Positions 11,801 through 21,990 of a DNA stretch of 64,000 nt are shown one piece after another. A program made the translations under genes and the position numbers. The notes under the pieces were generated by a model, which was not told the origin of the DNA, searched no databases, and worked only from the letters and a program-made list of their open reading frames with translations. This DNA comes from Azolla pinnata (taxonomy: Eukaryota; Streptophyta; Polypodiopsida; Salviniales; Salviniaceae): positions 1-64,000 of the forward strand of contig JBBBWG010026801.1 of the NCBI GenBank assembly GCA_037176905.1, read 5' to 3'. Every line of letters starts with the position of its first letter. The first letter of the stretch is position 1.

Positions 11801-14199
11801 GCTAGTTCATTAGAGTCTTGTTAAACAATCAAACAGCTCAAAATATTCAATGCTTAACTAGCCACCTTTGATCTGAGGCAGGATTATTCTCCTTGTGTTT
11901 TGAAACCAATGAGAGATCTTCTACAATCAAAAGGACCTAGAAATGAAACAGAAAGTGGAAATCTGGATATATTGTGAATAGTCAAAAGTATTTCAGCACA
12001 ATGTATTGCGGCTAGACTTTAATCATTGATATTTACGAAAGTGTTTGAATAAAAAATGGCCTGTAATTTAATCAGTTGAAAACATCTACTACGCACTTCT
12101 CATTCATTTTATTATATATAACCAGGTCACCGCACCTCATATATGCGTTTAATTGTGGCCAATGCTGCATCATAATCCCGATCACAAGAATTTTCCACCG
12201 CATTGAAGAAGTTGTTCATTCGTCCCTCATCACTTGCATGGGGTAGGCTTCCAGCTTCTACAAACCTTCTCCACTAACATAGTAAAAAAGTCAGAGGTTG
12301 AGAACAATATATGGATATCGGAAAAACCCATTCAACATTTTCAACGTTATGATAGCATCATACTTTGCATAATTCCCCTTAAACACTAAGAAACGCAGTT
12401 CCTCAGTTCGACTTCAGTGTTATGGTAACATCTTAGTTAACTGATGCACTCAATCTCAGAACTGCAAGTTCAATATTTGAGTCTCTAGAGAGGGTTTCCC
12501 ACAATCAGTTTTACCCAGTCAGCACAAGTACATTGAAAGTGAGCTAGGCATGCCATTCTACACGAGATGCGTGAGGCACCATAGGGCACTAGAATGCATC
12601 CATGGGGTACCCCTAATGGCATTATGAAACCTAAATGAGCACCTATTTTTGAGGGTGCAAAGGGGGGCAATCGGAGCAAATAATAGTAAATTACTACAGA
12701 ATACACAAAAATATTACATTACAGACAATCAATTCTAGCAAGACTTGTCTATTAACACAGCTCATATTCAGATCTATCGTCGCAGGAATTGTCTTCAAAC
12801 ATTCCATCCATGTCTTGGCCCAAAGCCCTGGAGGTTCTTTCCACGAATGGAGGGATTTGACATGAAACACCATGACACTAGGAACGAAGCTTCTATTCTC
12901 TAATATCCGGTTTATGTACAGGCAACAAGTCAGTACATTTGCTCCTCGCAACAGAGGTATGGAAGTAGAGGAGAATAAAGAACAGTGATATCATAAGATA
13001 TGGAAACTCTAAAGCCAAGACAACCAATCAGCTGATACCAAACATTTTGCATGGTACACAATTTCACGTGTAATACTTTTTTCGAAAGATAGAATGTTTG
13101 TTGAATACGAACAATATTTAGAACGCCTTAAACACATAGAATGCATGGAACATTTTCGAATCGCCATTGTAAAATGTCGAATATATGTTAAATATTTCTT
13201 AGCATTCTACAGACATAGAATACACAATTTTTAACAAGTATGCTTGTGCTTCATCTGGTAGCGCAAAACCTCATCTAACCACGTAGCCAAATTTGTTGAT
13301 AACGCTTACTTCATCCATACTGGCTGCAGTAGCACCAAAATCTGCAAGAGCCTTCGATCTCCACTCATAGAAGCTATGCAGACCTTCTTTTTCACACGAA
13401 ATACGTTCAGCTTCAACTTTCAGACGAGCCTGCTCTACTTCCCATGCTATTCTTGCTTCTTCTTCGAGACGCTTCGCCTCTTCCTCAGCAAGCCTTCTCC
13501 TTTCTGAAAGCACACTTGCATACATTCCTCAATGGAAAAACATAAAGCAAAGAGCAGCTTTTATAATGTGAAAGTCGTGGTTCAGAGCTATTGACCTTCG
13601 GCCAGTCTTTTTGCTTCCTCTTTCTTCTTTTCTGCATATGCAGACACAGGTTTTTGTCACGTTAGGCTAAAGCTTGCTGAGTTAGCTTAAAATGGACGAT
13701 GCTGTAAACATTTAGCAGTGCAAATGGCTAGCCCATTTGATGAAAAACACATAATGATGGAGGATGATCTGTTTAGTTTCCAGCAGAAAGGGGCCGTTTT
13801 GTTTCCTGGGCATTCTGAATCTTTGTGGAAGGTTTAGTACCGGTACGCCATTCATGTCGATGAACCCCAATGAGGAAAACAAAAACCACATAGAGCGCTA
13901 GACCAGATTAGAAATGCTTGGTCGATCGATCGTCGACATTCGAATTTATATGCATTGAGGCCCAACAGTAGATATCTCAAAGAGGGGGGGGGGGAGAAAA
14001 TGCCAAGGGGGGCGAACATCAGCAAACCCTAATCCCTAAACCCTAAACCCCGGCATACATACATACATGAAAAAGGAGAAAGCGGAGGAGGAGGAGGAGG
14101 AGAGGAGAGACCTTTGAGTTGTTTCTTGAGGGCTTTAAGATCTTGCTTGCTCAGCTTCTGGTTGTTCTGAGCTTGAGTTGAGCTTGATTTGGGCGGCAT
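5846..14199 (-). CDS. DNAI7: DNAI7/CASC1 homolog (axonemal dynein-associated protein), 15 exons, 661 aa
   Basis: This is a homolog of CASC1/DNAI7 (axonemal 84-kDa protein), an accessory protein of inner-arm dynein in motile cilia and flagella. Coding exons in order: 14112-14199, 13596-13631, 13310-13503, 12136-12273, 11866-11936, 11495-11570, 10924-11163, 10682-10757, 10387-10553, 9846-9953, 7082-7279, 6906-6977, 6591-6749, 6347-6445, 5846-6109. Phases fit throughout. Residues 30-95 are the family's charged helix (KEEAKRLAEEE type). Family motifs follow: VYLWINHAKNPRVRVL and ITLPKAFSFSTVAVRA (residues 202-281), GGIFVLDILAIPP with KGWTF (282-306), IWEKDGISNVEYD with IVKFET (363-398), YYPYQSW (399-464) and the C-terminal helices. 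Human CASC1 is about 716 aa. The acceptor of exon 13 is the least certain. In land plants it should act only in sperm. Confidence 0.9.
7280..9845. other. Largest intron of the DNAI7 homolog (about 2.6 kb)
   Basis: Most introns in this gene are between about 100 and 1000 bp, so this one is outsized. It has donor CAG|GTTCTC and acceptor TGATGCAG. It holds a (CA)n tract and a poly-C run near 9763-9828, close to the donor. The remainder (7300-9400) reads as non-coding, perhaps a decayed insertion, but I recognise no element. Confidence 0.6.
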
Positions 14200-16163
14200 G
14201 ATCTCGTCGGGCGGGGAAGACGAGGCAGGGAAGAAGCAGAAGCAGAAGCAGAAGCAGCAGAAGCAGAAGCAGAAGCGGAAGCAGAAGCAGAAGCAAGAAG
14301 AAGGAACTGACAGACAGTTAGAAGAATGATCAACTGAATTGGGGGCTTCTTCCTAGAAGTAGACCTGTATTTCCTTGTATTTACATTTCTAGCCCCTCCT
14401 TCTTCCTCTTCAAGCCTTAAACCCTAAACCCTAACCCCTAAACCCTAAGAACATGAGGAGGGAACTGGGGAAAACTCATGGGTCTATCTGTTGATCGATC
14501 GATCGATCTATGATGAGAAAGAAGAGAGCTGTTGTTTTCTGTAACCGATGTTGTTTCGCTTCTAAGCGAGCCCGTGCGGAAGGGGGTTTGTTTGGTTATA
14601 TGGATTTCGATTCGTGGAAGAAATTGAAGGGATCGCAACAAATTGATCGATCCGAAAGAAAGAGCCGACATGATCGATCATGCTTCCTTCCTTTCTTTTT
14701 TCTTCAAGGTCCCAAACATTTGAATTAAAATGAAACAAATGTCTAGAGAGACTGCAGGAGAGGATCGAGGGTTTTTTCCTGGGAGAATCTACAACTAGGG
14801 TAATGACTTGAAGTAAAAAAAACACAAGAGAGAAGAGAATTGTTCAAACCGCAGGAGGAAATAACCAATGGGGAGAGGATGGATAGTAAATGGGGAAAGA
14901 AACCAAAGCCTATATGAGCAATGGATCTCGTTGTGTTGTTATGCTACTGATAAAGAACGAGAATGTGGTTTTTTTTTAGAAGCTTTTGGAGCTGGATAAA
15001 AGTATAAATCTCCCACACTTCGACATTAGAGTACATCGATCGATATGCTTTCTTCATTTTGAAGTATATATACACGGGGAACATGGTTTGCGCAAGTTAG
15101 AATTGGGCTGCTGATCCTTGTTGTCAAATAGTTAGTGGACTCGAATGACGATACTCGATGCTTGACAGATAAGACGTGCATAATTGACGAATTCAACTCC
15201 CATCGTGGCTCTATTTCAATAACTATTGATAAGATACTTTCATGTAAAAGGGAAAAGACAAGTGACAAAGTCAACTCTAATGATTTGGCCACAAAGTGAG
15301 GGTGTCGATGAGAGAGCATTTCAATGTGACGACAAACTTATTTGTATTGCGGTTACTCAATCAGTACTGGTTTAAGCACAAAAACGAAAGTGACGCAATA
15401 CGTAAAAGACGATGAACAAAAAAGCAAGCTTATCAGTAAGCAAAACTGGAGCGTTTTCTAGCTTTAAATGCATATTCTATTGGGTCAAAAGATGTATAAT
15501 TAGATCAATTATGAAGAAAACATTTGGTTTTAACTAAAATATTCAAATAACAAGTTGAGCTAAGCTGTATAATTAGCTCAAAAAAATGAAGATTATTTTT
15601 GGTTGAAGCTAAGATTCTCAAACAAATTAAGATAAGCTAAGATGTATAATCTAGGGGAAGAAAACAAAACAAGATTGATACATCCAATAAAACAAAAGTG
15701 AGCATTAGCTAGTTATTAATTGACTTATTATAAGATGATCGATTGTAAAGACATAAGGATTAGTAACTAAAAGTAATAGGAAGTAACGCCGACAGTGTCG
15801 AAATGTTTAACGAATAAAAAACTACAAAACAAAGATTTTAGTTTAAAAGTAGAAGTGTTAAGTAGATACCGTCATGCATGTCTTAATATAATCATCATCA
15901 TGAAGCTATGTTTTGCTCATTTTTTAGAATGACTGATGCTCTGCATGTACACGGAATCCCCAAATCGTCATTATGCATCTTCACACATAAGAGCTATTCG
16001 AGAGCCTCATTTGGAACATATTCTTCTTATTATTACTAGTAAACACTGTAACATGTCCAGCTCCAAAACTCTGTCTTTTGGTATTGCAAATTACATATTG
16101 TTTTTAATGGATTTTTACACTGCTATAAAGCATAAATTTCACACCTTTTCCTTTTCCTCAGTT
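14200..16163. other. 5' flank of the DNAI7 homolog and intergenic DNA
   Basis: Directly upstream of the DNAI7 start is an imperfect AGAAGC repeat (14230-14302), followed by the telo-box cluster at 14418-14449. The A/T-rich part from 14900 to 16160 has no ORF with convincing coding character. I see nothing else in it. Confidence 0.55.
14418..14449. promoter_or_regulatory. Telo-box cluster upstream of the DNAI7 homolog
   Basis: Four near-tandem AAACCCTA motifs lie about 220 bp upstream of the start codon, and more occur in intron 1 near 14025-14050. In plants, telo-boxes near transcription starts bind Myb-type and PRC2-recruiting factors and are common in genes active in dividing cells. A regulatory role here is inferred. 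Confidence 0.5.
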
Positions 16164-18219
16164 CTATGCAACGATGAAAGGGAGGACCATAAGCATGAAG
16201 GTCTGGTAATCCAAAGTAGCCGAACCTTTCATCTGTTTGTCTTGCCCTTTAAATTTTTCAGTTAACCCCTGCATCAGAAAATGAAATGTGATATAGAAAT
16301 AGAAAGCCTTAATAACATTTCATATTGTGGCCAGCCAAACAAACATATATATATATATGTATCTATGTATCTATGTATGTATGTATGTATGCATGTATGT
16401 GTGTATGGAGCACATTTTTTGGAATTCAAATAAATTATTTTCTATTCCATACCTTCACAATCAGCCCAGATCTGAAACGAAAACAAAACACAAGTGAAAA
16501 AACAAACGACAAGAAGCAATAATTAGCATGTGAGTACACGAATTTGGCATAATAGAAAGAGCCGAAAAATGACACATACTCTACAAAGCTGTCATAATCC
16601 ATGGCCTTCCCTTTCCCGCTTTTATCATACTTTGATAGAAGACAATCAAGAATCGGAGGTGAGACGGAGTATCCAAGGCTCAAAAGAGCATCTCGCATCT
16701 CCGTTTTATCAATAGATCCGCTCCTATCTCGATCAAACCTCTCAAAAATGCCCTATTGGATGAAATCAATATTGATCACCATCATCATTTTAAAAGAAAA
16801 GAAAAATTGATAGCTATGTTAGATTATCACACACGTGAAAAAACATGCCATCATTTATGTAATGATACATAATCTTAAGATTGAAAATAATTTTCCACAC
16901 TGTATCAAAACATATAGCACTGGACAATTGCAAACAAACTATAATAAAACACAACACTAGACCAAATATGATGTGTATGTAATTTATATATATGTACCTT
17001 CCACTCTCTTAATGCCTTGAACAAGGAGGCGAATTCTGTCGGACCTGCAAAACGGATGATGTAGATTATGTAACTTCCAAACTTTTTCTTTGCATCAAAC
17101 TATGACGCTGAAAGAAAGATATTAGGATGAGCAAGACAGATTTGATCTTCCCAAGGAATGCACTATTCACTGTGAAATCTTTTCCGAAACCATCGATGCT
17201 TTTCAAATAAGCAGATACATAACCAATGATCGATGTTGCATAGAACAAAGGCAGAAATACCCGAAAAAAACAACATGAGCAAGATTCAGTAGAAAAAAGA
17301 TTCACACCAAAACATTTACCCCTACCATCTGAGGAAATCTACTGCCCTCCCATATCAAAAAATGTAAACCGAAGATGAGATATTGACCAGACTTTCATAA
17401 GAGGATTAACCAGAAAAAGAGAAGTCAACATTATATTCAGAAACGGGTAAATACCACATCCATGAGAAGAGTGATCTACAAGTTACAGAAGCTTGGCCAT
17501 ACATGCATGTGCATAATGCACACATACAAACATGCACATGCACACACACACACATGTATCGATAAAGACCACACACACACACATAGCATACATCCGCATA
17601 TACACAGGTACATTTACCGAACATACATACAGCCACACATACACAACCACACAGACATCAATGCACACCATCCATACATGTGCAGGCACACATACATACA
17701 TGACATGCATGTATAGTCATACATACTGAGCTTGGTCGCGTTGTTGGAGCCAAACAAATGGATCATGAGACGGACAGTGCGGAGAGTGAAAGGGCTGAAG
17801 CTGGACAAGACGCGGTGGAGCTCGGCTTCGTCTGCAGTGCCACTCCCATCACGATCCGCATCTTGGAAGAGCCGTATCGCCTCCGGATCCGTGCCTGGAG
17901 GAAACAGATGATAAGCACCGGGGGCAGATGGATTGCCCGAGTACGGAGGCGGAGGATATGCTGAAGGTTGAGGATAGCCCGAAGGTTGGGGATATCCAGA
18001 GGATTGAGGATATCCTGAAGGTTGGGGATAGCCCGACCCCGCCTGCGGGGGAGGGAAATAGGGGTTCTGTTGCTGCCATGGTGCTGCTCCTGCTGCTGCT
18101 GGTGCTGCTAGTGATGCTGGTGATGCTGTAGGAGGTCCATGGCCACTAGGAGGCGGTTGCTGCTGCTGCTGCTGTTGTTGTGGCGGCCATGAAGGGTAAG
18201 GATTGTTGTAATGGGCCAT
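16164..18219 (-). CDS. Penta-EF-hand calcium-binding protein, CML49/CML50 type, 5 exons, 278 aa
   Basis: A plant PEF-family protein (ALG-2/sorcin relatives; CML49/50 in Arabidopsis), a calcium sensor that dimerises and binds membranes or partner proteins. Exons: 17727-18219, 16998-17044, 16580-16752, 16453-16471, 16164-16268, all in phase. Residues 1-105 are rich in Pro, Gln, Ala and Tyr, with GYPQPS repeats. FPPGTDPEA then leads into the PEF domain. EF1 is a full loop (DADRDGSGTADE). EF2 sits around SPTEFASLFKALREWK, and EF3 is a full loop (DRDRSGSIDKTE). EF4 is degenerate (YDKSGKGKAMDYD), as usual in this family. The C-terminus MLMVLPFIVA matches plant homologs. Exon 4 is a 19-nt microexon. 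Intron 1 contains long CA/CATA repeats. Confidence 0.93.
17515..17715. repeat. CA/CATA-rich microsatellite tract in intron 1 of the PEF gene
   Basis: Interrupted (CACA)n and (CATACA)n runs cover most of the region just inside the donor of intron 1. ORFs over it in both directions encode only His/Thr or Cys/Val strings and are artefacts. Confidence 0.75.
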
Positions 18220-18265
18220 CTTCTCCCTGATACAAATGGTGATTCCAAGAAGGATCTGCAGGCCT

Positions 18266-18545
18266 TGTGCGTTTCTTCTTCCTCCTCCTCCTCCTCCTCC
18301 TCCTCCTCCTCCTCCTCCTCCTGCCCTGTTTCTAGCTGAAGTGAAGACTGAACTCTGTTTCTTCTTCCTCCTGCTTTGTTTCTTCTTCTTCCTCCTCCTG
18401 CCCTGTTTCTACTTGAAGTGAAGAAAGAACTCTGTTTCTTCTTCCTCCTGCACTCTTTCTTCTTCTTCCTGCTCTGTTTCTTCTTCCTCCTCTGTTCTGT
18501 TCTGTTCTGCCCTCTTTCTTCTTCTTCTTCTTCTTCTTCCTTCCT
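18266..18545. repeat. Long polypyrimidine (CTT/CCT) tract upstream of the PEF gene
   Basis: About 280 bp are almost purely pyrimidine on the + strand (TTCTTCCTCCTCCTC-type), broken by a few TGTTTCTAGxTGAAGTGAAG blocks that recur near 18329, 18404 and, in part, 18550. The tract starts about 45 bp upstream of the start codon, so it probably covers the core promoter or 5' UTR. Mirror-symmetric tracts of this kind can form triplex DNA. Confidence 0.75.
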
Positions 18546-19849
18546 CTTACTCTGTTTCTAGTTGCACCTGTCTTGTTGACCAAAAAACATTAGGAAATGG
18601 GGCCATGGCCAGCTCTACATATAGATCGTGATTCCATCACAAATTGTCCAAAGTGCAGAGCCGAGATGATCTCGATCGGATCCGCAGATGAAAGCTCGAA
18701 TGGAGGGTTGGATCGATCTAACATGGAAGATACATCTGGTATCGCATGCCCGCAAATGCCATGGATGGCACTGCTAAAGCGTCATGCAGCACGATTTCGA
18801 TCCTCTTGTCACCTGGTGAATAGATTCATGGATCTTTTGATCGATATCGAAACAGCAGATAAGTTAGAGCGAAAGTTCTGGAAATGGAAGAGAGTGGACA
18901 ACTGGAGCCGATCTCAACAGAGGAAGGAAGTCAATGATCAAGCATCCTTTTATTGCATCATCCACATGACAACCTATTATTGTACATGTGTTTCTCTTTT
19001 GGAAGTTTCCCAACACATATATATGCTCTCCGTCGAAACATTCCAAGTCAAGTTTGTCTGATCGGCACAGTTGATCACATCTCTTGCTTTGAGCTTCGAA
19101 TAGCACAAGTCAATGTCATCGGAAGCCGATGAACTCCGCTGGAAGTCTCGAGTCTGACCATTAATTACCTTGCATTTTTGTATTAAAGATGTTAAACAAA
19201 CTATCCGTAACGACCTCATGTATGGTATTCCTTCGGCCACAAGCATGACCATCTTCACACAATCTGCGCTCGATAAGCTTGTGGACGGAAGAAGCATGTG
19301 GACGATACTACTGCAAAAGCCCCATGTCTTCCTCTGATAAGCATGTGGATGATACTGCCATCGTGCTCCTCAGATTTTGATTTGCCACCATAGCCACAGC
19401 TGCCTCGATCCTCCTACACATACATTCGAGCAATTTTAACATTCTTAAAGCAAAGAAAACCCTCATCATCATATGTTGAAATGCACACTCCCTATGAAAC
19501 CTACAACAGCATCGAAATCAAACCTTGTTTACATACAACATGATAGTATGTTTCGTTTCACAGTTGCGTGAATTCGAGCAGGGCTTTACCACCAAATTAC
19601 TCTCTCCTCTTCCCTGTCGGATGTGTATATACTCTGTTGACCCATATCTTTTGCAACTAAGCATTTTGTTACAGCAAAGGACCTTCCTTTTTGGAAATGC
19701 AGTGACATAACGATCTTTCTTGAGCTCGGATTTCACATGTACATCTTCATTTTGTCAGCAACATAACGCCGTCGAAACATGATTCGTCTTTCCCTGCATT
19801 CTTCACCGTGTGCCTCTTTTGGAGCTGCGCCACAGCAAAAGAATATCCG
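18546..19849. other. Intergenic stretch, no supported gene
   Basis: An ORF of 154 codons runs on the + strand from 18597, but its composition is not protein-like and it matches no family I know. The rest is ordinary A/T-rich sequence and the presumed 3' flank of the PPR gene. Confidence 0.5.
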
Positions 19850-21721
19850 CTAGATCCTTGAGAGGAGCGCTGCTCCGATGCCCATGTTGCGATGCGTTTT
19901 ACAATTAGTGAGCAACGACATCCATCCTAGGATATTGAAGCCGAAAGGGATCGTCAAGAGAATCTCTTCCGCTGAATGCAAGCAACCGGCCCGACCCAAT
20001 GCATCTACAATGCAATTGTAAACTTCAACAGTGGGCACGATGCCCTCAAGTTCCCTTACTGTTTGGAATAGATCGTCTAGTTGTCCCTGTTGACTACATC
20101 GCGCCAACATCGGGATGATGGTGACATACATCGGATCCAGCCCCCCTTCTGTCATTCTCTTTAAACAATCCGAGGCCAGATCGAGCTCGCCGTTTCGACA
20201 CATGCACGAGATCATCGCATTCCATGCCCATATGTCAGGCCTCGGTATCCTGCCGAATACATGCCACGCATCCTCAACCCGCCCGCATCTCGAGTAGAGA
20301 TCGATCAGCGTGTTGCTGATGGACGTGTTCGATTCGTGTCCAGATTCCGCAATGTGCGAATGCATGCATCGGCCCGATCCCAGCATCGACATCGTCGAGC
20401 ATGCTTTCGAAGCTGTAACAAACGTCGCTTCATCCGGAGTGCAGTCGTAGGACCTGCACATCTCGCCGAAGAGGCAGAGAGCTTCCCATCCGAGCTCGTG
20501 TTGTGTATACCCGGACATCACCGCATTCCACGACGCCACATGTTTATTGTTCAATCTATCGAATGTGTTGCGAGCATCGCCGAGATCCCCACATCTCGCG
20601 TATATGTCGACCAAACTGCTGCCTAGGAATGCATCTATCTCGATGCTGTTTCGCACGATGTAGCCATGTATGTGCATGCCCCCATCGAGGATGAACGCAT
20701 CGCCGCAGGCTTGCAATACGGCAACCAGCGTGACGTTGCTGGGTTCCACGTTGTGCTTTGGAAGTTCAGCAAACAGATGGAGAGCTTCTTCGAAGCGCTC
20801 ATGAGCGATGAGCCCCGAAATCATCACGTTCCACACAGCAACATCTGCTTTGGAGAGCCTTTCGAAGGTCCTCCTCGCATCTTCCAGGCTTCCTCTCTTG
20901 GCATACATATCGACAAGCATGGTCCCCACATGCGCATTCGATTCGAACGCGCTCTTTACTATGCATACATGGGCAAATCTGGCTTGATCGGGAGCCGAGA
21001 TCGAGCATGCTTTCAAGAGGTTCACGAACGTTACAGCGCTGGGCCGAACATCTCCCGATCTTTGCAACAATCTGAAGTGTTCCATGGCTTCTCGACCATG
21101 CCCATTGTGCACAAATGCGGCGATGATGGCATTCCAAGCTACGACGTCTTTCCTCCTTCGCGCCGTGAACACCGAGGAAGCATCCCTGATGCAGTTCAAG
21201 TCTCCATACATGGTGATGAGAGCATTCCCTACATGCGCATCGATCTCCATCCCCATCTCCAGCACATGAGCATGGAGCAGCCTACCATCTCCCACATCGC
21301 CACATGCTTTCAAGGCCGACACCAGAACGAACCCGTTGGGCCGTAGATCCATTCTTCCGAAGAGCTTGGACGCTTCTGCGTGCCGCCCCGTCTTCACAAG
21401 CGCATCCATGCTGAGGCTCCAGGTCCACATGCTTCGCCGCGGCATGCAGTCGAAGATCCAGGCCCAATCTTGGGAGGGCCCGCCGCAGAGAAGGAGCATG
21501 GCGATGGAGTGGGAGCCTAGGAAGGCGTCCAGCTCCAGTCCCAGCTCCGTGATGAGCGAGTACACGTTTCTTCCGCGCACCAAGTCCTTCTTCTTTGCGG
21601 AGCTCCGCAGAAGCTCATGGATTGCACCACCACCACGACGATGAAGAGGAAGAGGAAGAGGCGGAGGATGAAGGGCGACGGCACATGCGGACATGGAGGG
21701 TCGAAGCTTGGGGGGAAACAC
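19850..21721 (-). CDS. PLS-class pentatricopeptide repeat protein, intronless, 623 aa
   Basis: An organelle RNA-binding PPR protein of the PLS class, the group that selects C-to-U editing sites and other transcript targets in plastids or mitochondria. The first 35 or so residues are basic and Pro-rich, which suits an organelle transit peptide. From about residue 60 the P, L and S repeats follow, with hallmark pieces such as VVAWNAIIAAFVHNG, GTMLVDMYAKRGSLEDARR, VAVWNVMISGLI, GSSLVDIYARCGDLGDA, SWNAVMSGYTQHE and NTLIDLYSRCGRVEDA. The end (LGWMSLLTNCKTHRNMGIGA) is the start of an E1 motif, and the protein stops soon after. E2 and DYW domains are absent, so any editing role would need a DYW partner supplied in trans. 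The style resembles fern and lycophyte PPR families. Confidence 0.92.
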   Translation of the reverse strand: MFPPKLRPSMSACAVALHPPPLPLPLHRRGGGAIHELLRSSAKKKDLVRGRNVYSLITELGLELDAFLGSHSIAMLLLCGGPSQDWAWIFDCMPRRSMWTWSLSMDALVKTGRHAEASKLFGRMDLRPNGFVLVSALKACGDVGDGRLLHAHVLEMGMEIDAHVGNALITMYGDLNCIRDASSVFTARRRKDVVAWNAIIAAFVHNGHGREAMEHFRLLQRSGDVRPSAVTFVNLLKACSISAPDQARFAHVCIVKSAFESNAHVGTMLVDMYAKRGSLEDARRTFERLSKADVAVWNVMISGLIAHERFEEALHLFAELPKHNVEPSNVTLVAVLQACGDAFILDGGMHIHGYIVRNSIEIDAFLGSSLVDIYARCGDLGDARNTFDRLNNKHVASWNAVMSGYTQHELGWEALCLFGEMCRSYDCTPDEATFVTASKACSTMSMLGSGRCMHSHIAESGHESNTSISNTLIDLYSRCGRVEDAWHVFGRIPRPDIWAWNAMISCMCRNGELDLASDCLKRMTEGGLDPMYVTIIPMLARCSQQGQLDDLFQTVRELEGIVPTVEVYNCIVDALGRAGCLHSAEEILLTIPFGFNILGWMSLLTNCKTHRNMGIGAALLSRI

Positions 21722-21785
21722 AGTCGATCTGTTCTGCTGTCTCCATGCCTGTCGAAGGAGCTGCGAGGTTCCATGGATTCTTCAG

Positions 21786-21862
21786 CACCATCGTCACCAT
21801 CAGCACCATCATCACCATCAGCACCATCGTCACCATGATGATGATCATCATCATCATCTACT
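21786..21862. repeat. (CACCATCAG/CATCAC)n microsatellite at the PPR gene 5' end
   Basis: Interrupted CACCATCAGCACCATCATC repeats pass into (GATGAT) and (CATCAT) runs, about 65 to 140 bp upstream of the PPR start codon. This is probably 5' UTR or core promoter. Confidence 0.65.
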
Positions 21863-21885
21863 TGCATTCTTGTTTGAAGCAAGTT

Positions 21886-21990
21886 TAGGGTTTCATGTTT
21901 CTAGGTTTAGGGTTTCAAGTTTCTAGGTTTAGTTGGGGTTTAGGGGTTTAGGGTTCAAGAGGAGTTTAGGGTTTTAGGGTTGGAAACTGA
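21886..21990. promoter_or_regulatory. Telo-box-rich block upstream of the PPR gene
   Basis: About eight TTTAGGG or near-TTTAGGG motifs occur in 100 bp, several inside a repeated GTTTCTAGGTTTAGGG phrase. They are on the strand opposite to the PPR gene and 165-270 bp upstream of its start. Such telo-box clusters are typical of plant promoters and 5' leaders. Function is inferred from position. Confidence 0.5.

Noticed and set aside
12694-12951. 85-codon minus ORF between DNAI7 exons 3 and 4
   Set aside because: It has no acceptor and donor in phase, and exons 3 and 4 join cleanly in phase without it.
18597-19061. 154-codon + ORF
   Set aside because: It has no family signature, its composition is not protein-like, and it has no codon-level support.
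20115-21644. Several + strand ORFs of 60-226 codons
   Set aside because: They are antisense shadows of the PPR repeats.
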